Source: VMCP01 sp964415065 (lineage in GTDB: Bacteria; Bacteroidota; Bacteroidia; NS11-12g; UBA955). Taken from it: DNA of 64,000 bases. Below the pieces are notes generated by a model. It saw nothing but the letters and a program-made list of their open reading frames with translations. It was not told the DNA's origin and did no database searches. The stretch lies in assembly GCA_964415065.1 (NCBI GenBank), contig CAYPYX010000004.1, positions 27,977-91,976 of the forward strand, read 5' to 3'. Shown here piece by piece: positions 43,383-50,763 of the stretch (positions are counted from its first letter, which is position 1; every line of letters begins with the position of its first letter). Position numbers and translations under genes: made by a program.

Positions 43383-44732
43383 ATGAAAAAACTACTTTTA
43401 TTAGGGGTAGTTGCTGTGAGTGCAACATTAGCAAATGCACAAACATTGACTACAAAAATTTTCCCTCAAGATCAAAAAGTTCAATTAAGAGCGGAAGATG
43501 CAGTTAAGGTGAAGAGCATGATGAGCAAGCGTGCAACTTCATTGTCTGAACAATACAACTTCGTTTCTGCATACGGTGAGGAATGGATGTTGGGTGATGC
43601 TAAATCCTACATTCGTTGGATTTCAGAAGATTCCAATGCTTACGTAGTATACAAAAACGACGATGGAACTACTACATTGAATAACAATGATATTCATGTT
43701 ATCGGTACTTCATTTGACCCCAAAGATTCTGCATTTTTATCTTCTGGTAACACTGTTTTGAGTCGTTGGAATAACTACACTATCGATACCATTCGTTGGC
43801 AGCAATTCTACGTTAGAAACTCTGATTCTGCAATGATTGGAGGAAATATGGTAGAAGTAATCGATACTGTATTTGTACAATATTTTGACTTTACAGGTTT
43901 GTCTTTCCGTGCGTTTACACGTAACGGTACAAATCGTAATGCTGCTCCTAATGTGGACGCGTTCAAAGCACGTACCATGTTTAACACAGCTGCTATTAAA
44001 ACAGATACCATCCTATTGGATAAAACGTTTAAAGATTCAGTAGACTGGGAAGCTGGTACATTGTTCTCTCGTGTATCGGGTGTTTTACCTGGTGTGAAGT
44101 CAAAAAGCTCAGTTGCTGCAACTGGAACTAATGATATTCCTGCAAACGTAACAGCATTCACTTTGATGTTCAAACCTATGTTAAAGCCAAAATTGGGTGA
44201 TACATTGATTAACTGGGCTGATCCTTCTTGGAAACGTAAGTATAATGCTTTCGGTATCCGTGCAAACTACTGGGATGCTCAAGCTCAAGATATTTTGACT
44301 TTGAACAAAATCAACAACACTTTCTGGACACCTAACTTTTTGGCTTACGGACAAACTCTAAACGGTTGGAAGTCATACTTGCCTACAACTGCTTACACTA
44401 CTACTACATTCTTCAACTGCTGGATTGATATTACCACTGAAAACTTATCTAACGAAAAATTAGTAAATGGTATCCAAAATACTCGCGTATTCCCAAATCC
44501 TTCAGCGGGTCAAAATACAGTTAAAGCTATGTTCCATTTGAACAATCCAAGCGCAGTATCTGCTGTTGTTATGGACATCAATGGTCGTGTAGTTAAAAAC
44601 ATCGAAGCTTCTCAGTTCGTTGCTGGTAAAAATCAGATGAACATTGAAGTAAGCGATTTGAAAGCGGGTATCTACACTGTTTCATTGCAAAGTGCAATCG
44701 GTACTGAAACTGCAAAATTCATCGTACAATAA
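43383..44732 (+). CDS. Secreted protein with T9SS type A sorting domain
   Basis: 449 residues. A clean signal peptide (MKKLLLLGVVAVSATLANAQ) is followed by about 340 residues without a recognised enzyme fold and a C-terminal Por/T9SS sorting domain (about 370-449: RVFPNPSAGQ, VMDINGRVV, GIYTVSLQS, KFIVQ). It should be exported across the outer membrane and either anchored or released. The gene has its own promoter-like box and a strong terminator. Its codons look regular and highly expressed-like compared with neighbours. Function unknown. Confidence 0.85.
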   Translation: MKKLLLLGVVAVSATLANAQTLTTKIFPQDQKVQLRAEDAVKVKSMMSKRATSLSEQYNFVSAYGEEWMLGDAKSYIRWISEDSNAYVVYKNDDGTTTLNNNDIHVIGTSFDPKDSAFLSSGNTVLSRWNNYTIDTIRWQQFYVRNSDSAMIGGNMVEVIDTVFVQYFDFTGLSFRAFTRNGTNRNAAPNVDAFKARTMFNTAAIKTDTILLDKTFKDSVDWEAGTLFSRVSGVLPGVKSKSSVAATGTNDIPANVTAFTLMFKPMLKPKLGDTLINWADPSWKRKYNAFGIRANYWDAQAQDILTLNKINNTFWTPNFLAYGQTLNGWKSYLPTTAYTTTTFFNCWIDITTENLSNEKLVNGIQNTRVFPNPSAGQNTVKAMFHLNNPSAVSAVVMDINGRVVKNIEASQFVAGKNQMNIEVSDLKAGIYTVSLQSAIGTETAKFIVQ

Positions 44733-44754
44733 TATTCAAGTTATAATCGAAATA

Positions 44755-44785
44755 AAAAAAGAGGGACGAACGTCCCTCTTTTTTT
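44755..44785. terminator. Intrinsic terminator after the T9SS cargo gene
   Basis: Perfect 8-bp stem GAGGGACG (44761-44768) / CGTCCCTC (44771-44778) with a two-base AA loop, a run of T after it and a run of A before it. Confidence 0.9.
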
Positions 44786-44824
44786 GTTTATAAAAACAAA
44801 ACAGATCATTAATCGAGTATTTAC

Positions 44825-44832
44825 TAAATTTG
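44825..44832 (+). promoter_or_regulatory. Candidate -7 box (TAAATTTG) of the DUF5723 gene
   Basis: TAnnTTTG followed by C, nine bases before the ATG, so any leader would be very short. Confidence 0.45.
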
Positions 44833-44841
44833 CATTAGCCC

Positions 44842-46308
44842 ATGAAAATTACACCGTTAAATAGAATTCAATTTGTTGCTTTGTTCAGTTTACTTAATTT
44901 GTTTTCAGCTGTTCAATCACAAACGTTCTTTGGATTGCAGAATTCAAATTATGCAGGAGTCAATGCAATTTACAGTAATCCAGCATTGGTAACCAATATG
45001 AATCATCAAAGGTCGGCTAATATTGGGGGACTGGGAATTAATATCGATAATAATTATGTGGCATTAGAAACACCATTTTCATTTTGGGCATTGGTGAATA
45101 ACGATGTAGATGACCAATATAGAGATGATAACGGTCGAATAAAATGGGATAAAAATTGGATCAAAGAAGATCCCAACGTAAATAATATTCGTTTAAATAT
45201 TGGAACGGAATACAGAGGCCCATCGTATGTAAATACATATGGTAGAATAATTTGGGGAACTGCTTCGCGCACCAGATCTAGTTTGAGAATAGATAATTTA
45301 AGTACATCAGTTGTGGATTGGGCGAAACAGTTTATGGATTCAACTACTCCGCCTTCGGTGATTGCCATTAGTTCTCCTCAATTAAATATTACCGCCAATT
45401 CCTATCAAGAAGTTTCGGGAATATTTGGAATTAAACTGATAGAAAGTTCTAAAATGCGCTTGGGTGTAGGAACTTCCATTAAAGGAATTTTGGCAACTGG
45501 AAGCTTCAATATACAAAATTCTGGGGCCACATTCAGAACCATTGGTATTGACACCTTAGAACTCACAGGCGGTATGATGAAATTCTCGTATACGGATAAC
45601 AATTTATTACGCCAGATTTTTCAGGGTGTAGTTGCTGGAAGTATGCCCAATTTGCTAAATATTAATGGTTTAGGTTTAGGGTTTGATTTGGGATTTGTTT
45701 TGGAATTGGGTGAGAATATGAGCACGGAAGAACGAAAAGGAAATCACAAAGATTATAAATTAAAAATTGCCGCATCTGTTTTGGATTTAGGTAAAATGAC
45801 CTACCGCAATCAGAGCAAGGGATTTATTTTAGATGGTACAACTCCCGTAAAAATGGCTTTAAACTCACCTGAATTTTTAACTGCTTCTGCAGAAGGCGCA
45901 GAAGCAGTGTTCGACTACACTGTAGATTACCTAAGAACAAAAGGTGCTCTACGAGATATTTCAGAAAAAACTCAAATTGAATTACCTACTACATTACAAC
46001 TGCAAGTAGATTATCAGATTATGCCCTATTTTAATGTTGCGGCTCATTTGCAGCAAGCAATCAATATCAATGATATCGCAAATTTACATTTTAATAGTGC
46101 CGCAGTGATTGTTCCTCGAGTGGAGCACAATTGGTTTGAGTTTTCAATGCCGATTTCGGTTTACAACAACTACAGTCAATTCGGACTGGGTGCTTATTTT
46201 AGGGCTGGACCGATTTATTTTGGCACCGATAATTTCTTGTATTCTTTTTCTGCAACCAAGTATTCTGGAATGAACGTTTATTTTGGAATCAGCACACTTA
46301 TACGCTAA
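44842..46308 (+). CDS. DUF5723 family outer-membrane protein
   Basis: 488 residues. A signal peptide (about 1-26, ends VQSQ) is followed by the family opening FFGLQNSNYAGVNAIYSNPA, then alternating amphipathic strands to the C-terminus (ISTLIR). The family is restricted to Bacteroidota and resembles FadL/PorP-like barrels that begin with a plug-like segment. Function is unknown. PorP-like relatives act with T9SS or gliding machinery, and the preceding gene is a T9SS cargo, but its terminator makes a shared operon unlikely. Confidence 0.85.
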   Translation: MKITPLNRIQFVALFSLLNLFSAVQSQTFFGLQNSNYAGVNAIYSNPALVTNMNHQRSANIGGLGINIDNNYVALETPFSFWALVNNDVDDQYRDDNGRIKWDKNWIKEDPNVNNIRLNIGTEYRGPSYVNTYGRIIWGTASRTRSSLRIDNLSTSVVDWAKQFMDSTTPPSVIAISSPQLNITANSYQEVSGIFGIKLIESSKMRLGVGTSIKGILATGSFNIQNSGATFRTIGIDTLELTGGMMKFSYTDNNLLRQIFQGVVAGSMPNLLNINGLGLGFDLGFVLELGENMSTEERKGNHKDYKLKIAASVLDLGKMTYRNQSKGFILDGTTPVKMALNSPEFLTASAEGAEAVFDYTVDYLRTKGALRDISEKTQIELPTTLQLQVDYQIMPYFNVAAHLQQAININDIANLHFNSAAVIVPRVEHNWFEFSMPISVYNNYSQFGLGAYFRAGPIYFGTDNFLYSFSATKYSGMNVYFGISTLIR

Positions 46309-46320
46309 CTAGAAATAAAA

Positions 46321-46496
46321 ATTACTCAACGCGAGTAATTCGAGCTCCTATTCTAGAATTATGACTTGGATAAATTAATGTAGAAAATGTAATTACTCAA
46401 CGCGAGTAATTCGAACTCCTATTCTAGAATTATTACTTGGATAAATTAATATAGAAGGTGCAATTACTCAACGCGAGTAATTCGAGCTCCTAATGG
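46321..46496. repeat. 71-base tandem repeat, about 2.5 copies, derived from the murA 3' end
   Basis: Copies start at 46321, 46392 and 46463 (exact 71-base period). The third is partial and is the end of murA itself, including its stop codon (46464-46466) and last ten codons. The first 30 or so bases of each unit match murA. The rest of the unit (with palindrome ATTCTAGAAT) occurs only in the first two copies. Each copy contains a hairpin ATTACTC-AACGC-GAGTAAT. Confidence 0.9.
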
Positions 46497-47771
46497 ATTC
46501 AAGCGATCTTCAATTCGTTCGTATCCACGATCAATTTGTTCAATGTTCTTGATAATACTCTTTCCCTTTGCACTCATTGCCGCAATTAATAATGCAACAC
46601 CTGCTCGTATGTCAGGGGAAGACATGGTTATTCCTTTTAATTGAGTTCGTCGATCCAATCCTATTACAGTTGCACGATGGGGATCACAAAGTATAATCTG
46701 AGCACCCATGTCGATCAAATTATCTACGAAAAACAAGCGACTTTCGAACATTTTTTGATGAATCAGAACAGTTCCTCGAGCTTGTGTAGCAGTAACTAGC
46801 GCTATCGAAATTAAATCTGGAGTAAATCCTGGCCAAATTTGATCAGAAATGGTCAAAATAGACCCATCAATGAAGCTATCAATTTCGTAATGATCTTGTT
46901 TTGGAATAAAAATGTCATCACCTTGAATTTCCAATTTAATTCCCAAGCGTTCAAAAGTTCTGGGAATAATACCTAACTGATCAACACGACAGTTTTTTAG
47001 GGTAATTTCACTTTGAGTGATAGCCGCCATCCCGATAAAACTGCCAATTTCAATCATATCAGGCAAACAACGATGGTTACAACCCTTTAGGGATGAAACG
47101 CCTTGAATAGTTAATTTATTGGAACCAGAACCTTCAATATGAGCTCCCATTTTTTGCAACATTTCGCATAACTGTTGTAAATAGGGTTCACATGCAGCAT
47201 TGTAAATGGTGGTCTCTCCATCGGCTAGTACCGCTGCCATTAATATGTTTGCTGTACCTGTAACCGAAGCCTCATCCAAATGCATATACGTCCCCTTTAA
47301 ATGTTGAGAATGGACTTTGTAAAAACTCTGCTCAGGAAGAAATTCAAATTCAGCACCCAATTTTATAAATCCTTCGAAATGCGTATCAAGTCTGCGTCTT
47401 CCGATTTTATCACCCCCGGGACTGGGGATATAACCTTTGCCAAATCGAGCAAGCAGGGGACCAACAATCATAATTGAACCTCTAAGTGCAGCGCCTTGTG
47501 CTTTGAATTCAGGACTGTCTAAAAAGTCAATATCCACTGCATCTGCCTGAAATGAAAATTTTCCCTTTTCAATACGGTTAACCTTGACTCCGAGGTTTTT
47601 TAGCAGTTCAATCAATTTTAGTACATCTCTAATTTCGGGGATGTTCTCAATGATTACTTCTTCAGGAGTTAATAAAACCGCACAAATTACTTGTAATGCT
47701 TCATTTTTTGCACCCTGAGGTACGATATCTCCTTTCAAAGAGTGTCCGCCTTCAATTTCGAAATATGCCAT
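46464..47771 (-). CDS. murA: UDP-N-acetylglucosamine 1-carboxyvinyltransferase, Asp-type active site
   Basis: 435 residues, normal length for MurA, the first committed enzyme of peptidoglycan synthesis (transfers enolpyruvate from PEP to UDP-GlcNAc). The two inside-out domains and PQGAKNEAL start are typical. The catalytic-loop residue that is Cys115 in E. coli (PGGC) is Asp121 here (SPGGDKIG). Natural Cys-to-Asp enzymes, known from Mycobacterium and Chlamydia, are active but resist fosfomycin. The ATG lies two bases after the DUF4290 stop, so both are co-transcribed. Its 3' end has been duplicated downstream. Confidence 0.95.
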   Translation of the reverse strand: MAYFEIEGGHSLKGDIVPQGAKNEALQVICAVLLTPEEVIIENIPEIRDVLKLIELLKNLGVKVNRIEKGKFSFQADAVDIDFLDSPEFKAQGAALRGSIMIVGPLLARFGKGYIPSPGGDKIGRRRLDTHFEGFIKLGAEFEFLPEQSFYKVHSQHLKGTYMHLDEASVTGTANILMAAVLADGETTIYNAACEPYLQQLCEMLQKMGAHIEGSGSNKLTIQGVSSLKGCNHRCLPDMIEIGSFIGMAAITQSEITLKNCRVDQLGIIPRTFERLGIKLEIQGDDIFIPKQDHYEIDSFIDGSILTISDQIWPGFTPDLISIALVTATQARGTVLIHQKMFESRLFFVDNLIDMGAQIILCDPHRATVIGLDRRTQLKGITMSSPDIRAGVALLIAAMSAKGKSIIKNIEQIDRGYERIEDRLNPLGARITRVE

Positions 47772-47773
47772 AA

Positions 47774-48451
47774 TTAGAAACGTCTTTTATTTTTGTTACG
47801 ATTGTTGTTGTTGTTGTGATTCTTTTTGTTGTTGTTCTTTCGGAAATTATTTTTATTTTGATGGTTATTGTGTCTACGTGGTGTAAAGACACTAGCATCG
47901 GCTGTAACGGTTATTTCTGAACCTGCAAGAGCCAATTTGCCTTTAGATAGAGTATTCAGGTGTTCGGCAATTACTTCATTGCTTAAATTTTCATTATTCC
48001 ATAGTTTACAACTATTATACATGAATGAAGCAATTAGATTTACCAACTCTTGTTTGAGCTCACCATCTTCCATCTGTGTGGCTTTTTCAATCATGTTCTG
48101 TAAATTTCGTCCATAGAATCGGAATCGAATGGTACTGGTATGATAGGGGATGGGCTCTGGTTTTTTGTTGTGATCTTCTTTCTGGGGAAGTGGATACGGA
48201 GAATCCACGTCTAAAGTGAAATCAGAAATTTGATGAATATGTCCCCACAATATTTCTTGATAGTTGGATTGCTGTTTGATTTCGGGATTTAAAATGGCCA
48301 TAATATTAACCAAATTATGCACCCAAAGTGTTCGTTGTTCTCTATCGGCAATGGAGTTTATATGACTAACATAGTCTTGTACCAAACGTCCATATTCTGA
48401 AATATTCAGGGCAGAACGCTGGGTGTTGTAATCGTTTTGTAAAGTATTCAT
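47774..48451 (-). CDS. DUF4290 protein
   Basis: 225 residues. A mostly helical domain (about 1-185) with NTQRSALNISEYGRLVQDYV at the start matches DUF4290, a Bacteroidota family usually encoded directly before murA, as here. The last 30 residues are almost only Asn, Lys, Arg and His and are probably disordered and nucleic-acid or surface binding. No known function. The pairing with murA hints at an envelope or cell-cycle link. Confidence 0.88.
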   Translation of the reverse strand: MNTLQNDYNTQRSALNISEYGRLVQDYVSHINSIADREQRTLWVHNLVNIMAILNPEIKQQSNYQEILWGHIHQISDFTLDVDSPYPLPQKEDHNKKPEPIPYHTSTIRFRFYGRNLQNMIEKATQMEDGELKQELVNLIASFMYNSCKLWNNENLSNEVIAEHLNTLSKGKLALAGSEITVTADASVFTPRRHNNHQNKNNFRKNNNKKNHNNNNNRNKNKRRF

Positions 48452-48544
48452 TTAATTAGTTACAAATTAACATCAGAATCTCTAAATACCTAAACATTTC
48501 ACCGCAATAAATGTTAAATTATTAGAACTCCAAATCTAGTCAAA

Positions 48545-49204
48545 ATGGTAAAAAAATCAGAACAATTGCTTTCCGACAAAATTATTGAAGGATTTATTGA
48601 TCACGTGAATGAAAACGGGGAGAATCCCAAATCAGTTGCACATCTTTGTAAAAGTCTAAAGATTCACGAATCTGATTTTTATGAACATTTTTCGGATATT
48701 GATCAAATAGAATCTCATATTCCTAAAAAAATTTGGGAAGATGCGCTTCACTCATTAAGTCATCAGGAATTTTATGCAAATTCTTCGGAACAAGAAAAAG
48801 TACTTTCGGTAATGTATGGATTTTTTGAAAATGCAAAGTCCTATCGAAGCTACCTTCTTTTAAAATACAAGAATCAACACAATCCATTGGAAAAGCTGAA
48901 AAACATGGATGTATTCAGAAAATCGGTGATGGATTATTTTGAATCCTTGAACTTAGAAACAGCGCTTCCTAAATTGGGAATGCCAATGATGGATAAAATG
49001 GGAGATAAAGCGGTTTCAATTACATTATATTCCAACTTCGTATTCATTTTCAACTTCTGGCTAAATGACAAAAGCAGCCAATTTGAAAAAACGGATGCTC
49101 TGATCGAAAAAGTATTTACCCTATCCTTCGATTTAATGGATCCAACTGTATTAAACAAAGTGTTGGACTTAGGGAAATTTCTTTTGGGTGAAATTCGAAA
49201 GTAA
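48545..49204 (+). CDS. TetR-like transcriptional regulator
   Basis: 219 residues. The N-terminal region (about 8-55) resembles a TetR helix-turn-helix (SVAHLCKSLKIHESDFYEHFSDIDQIE), with the usual 'FYxHF' recognition-helix ending. The C-terminal helical domain of about 150 residues would bind a ligand and dimerise. It lies 215 bases before an AarF/ABC1 kinase gene on the same strand, a pairing I believe recurs in Bacteroidota, so it probably controls or works with that kinase. Effector unknown. Confidence 0.82.
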   Translation: MVKKSEQLLSDKIIEGFIDHVNENGENPKSVAHLCKSLKIHESDFYEHFSDIDQIESHIPKKIWEDALHSLSHQEFYANSSEQEKVLSVMYGFFENAKSYRSYLLLKYKNQHNPLEKLKNMDVFRKSVMDYFESLNLETALPKLGMPMMDKMGDKAVSITLYSNFVFIFNFWLNDKSSQFEKTDALIEKVFTLSFDLMDPTVLNKVLDLGKFLLGEIRK

Positions 49205-49218
49205 ACACAGAATTTCCA

Positions 49219-49230
49219 TCCCCCGAAAAA
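49219..49230 (+). repeat. Copy of the TCCCCCGAAA word, intergenic
   Basis: CATCCCCCGAAAAA lies 14 bases after the TetR-like gene stop. The remaining 200 bases to the kinase gene show no convincing gene or terminator. Confidence 0.7.
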
Positions 49231-49419
49231 TACTGAATCACCATTTCACGAAACCACATCATGAACTAGGGGAATAGGATAATGCTCAAGAAATTCTCAT
49301 AATCAGGAATTACCCAGTAAGGCTAATTTGAATTTTGTATATAGAATTTTGGAGAAAATTAGCGTACGCGGTGGTTCTAATAACGCATCGTGTAAACAAA
49401 AACAATAAAAAAAGAGAAA

Positions 49420-50757
49420 ATGAAACAACCAGAGGTTCAAGAGAGTATTGTAAGCTCAAAACTTGGAAGAGCAGCAAAATTGGTAGGAACCGGTGCAAAA
49501 ATCGGTACAAACTATTTGAAATATTATGCTAAAAAGAGTATTACAGGAAAAGAAGACAAGGAAGAACTTCATTTATCCAATGCCGAAGACATTTACGATT
49601 CCCTCAGTAACTTGAAAGGAAGTGCTCTAAAAGTTGCACAAATGCTAAGCATGGATAAAAATCTATTGCCAAGAGCGTATACCCAAAAATTTGCAATGTC
49701 GCAGTATTCTGCACCACCCATGTCAGGACCTTTGGTGATGAAAGCATTTAAAAATGCAACCGGCAAATACCCAACTGAATTGTTCGATACATTTGATACG
49801 AAGAGCTTGGCTGCAGCTAGTATTGGGCAAGTTCACTTAGCTACTAAGGAAGGTAAAAAATTGGCTGTTAAAATTCAGTATCCTGGGGTTTCTGATTCTA
49901 TTCAAAGTGACCTAAAATTGGTAAAACCTGTAGCCAATGCCATGTTTGGATTATCTGAAAAGGAAATGAAAAAGTACTTTGAAGAGGTGGAAGAGAAGCT
50001 CATGGAAGAAACTCGTTATGAATTGGAATTAAAGAGAGGTCAAGAAATTGCAAAGGCATGTTCACATATTCAAGGCGTTCATTTTCCCCAATACTATTCA
50101 GAATGGAGTTCTAACAAAGTATTGGTCATGGATTACTTGGAGGGAGATCATTTAAAAGAATTTTTGGATAAGAATCCCAGTCAAGAGGTCAAGAATAAAA
50201 TTGCTCAGTCATTGTGGGATTTTTATGAGTTCCAATTGCACGAAATGAAGGCCATTCACGCCGATCCTCACCCTGGGAATTTCTTGTTTAATGATGAATC
50301 ATCTGTGGGTGTAATCGATTTTGGATGTATCAAAGAAGTTCCTACTGACTTTTACTATCAATATTTTCCATTGCTGATACCTGAGGTTCAGAAGAATCCA
50401 GAATTGATAAATCGCTTGTTAACCGATATTGAAATCATTTTCCCTCAAGATAGTCAAGAAGTTAAAGATGAGTTAACCTCAGCATTTATAAAAATGACGG
50501 AACTTTTAAGTCGTCCGTTTAATCACAAAGAATTCCATTTTACCCAAGAGTTTTTGGATGAAATATATGCAACGGGGGAGGAAATTTATAAACTTCCTGA
50601 AGTTAAAAAACCAACACAACCCAGAGGAAGCAAACACGCACTTTATATAAATCGAACCTATTTTGGGATATATAGCATGTTAGCCGATTTGAATGCAACT
50701 ATACAAACGGAAGCAGGAGAGTGGAAAAACCACTTACTACAAAAGTGGGGTATGTAA
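49420..50757 (+). CDS. AarF/ABC1/UbiB family atypical kinase
   Basis: 445 residues. Family landmarks are present: the Ala-rich nucleotide loop AAASIGQVHLA, the lysine in KLAVKIQYPG, the catalytic HADPHPGNFL and DFG (VIDFGCIKEV). The inhibitory KxGQ motif reads KVAQ (in GSALKVAQMLSM), with Ala for Gly. UbiB/COQ8 members support ubiquinone synthesis or lipid handling. Bacteroidota use menaquinone, so the role here is uncertain. No transmembrane tail is visible at the C-terminus. It follows a TetR-like gene and converges on the FecA-like receptor gene with six bases between stops. Confidence 0.88.
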   Translation: MKQPEVQESIVSSKLGRAAKLVGTGAKIGTNYLKYYAKKSITGKEDKEELHLSNAEDIYDSLSNLKGSALKVAQMLSMDKNLLPRAYTQKFAMSQYSAPPMSGPLVMKAFKNATGKYPTELFDTFDTKSLAAASIGQVHLATKEGKKLAVKIQYPGVSDSIQSDLKLVKPVANAMFGLSEKEMKKYFEEVEEKLMEETRYELELKRGQEIAKACSHIQGVHFPQYYSEWSSNKVLVMDYLEGDHLKEFLDKNPSQEVKNKIAQSLWDFYEFQLHEMKAIHADPHPGNFLFNDESSVGVIDFGCIKEVPTDFYYQYFPLLIPEVQKNPELINRLLTDIEIIFPQDSQEVKDELTSAFIKMTELLSRPFNHKEFHFTQEFLDEIYATGEEIYKLPEVKKPTQPRGSKHALYINRTYFGIYSMLADLNATIQTEAGEWKNHLLQKWGM

Positions 50758-50763
50758 TTGGAA

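Noticed and set aside
46321..46496. CRISPR array
   Set aside because: The units are near-identical across their full 71 bases, with no variable spacers, and derive from the end of murA.
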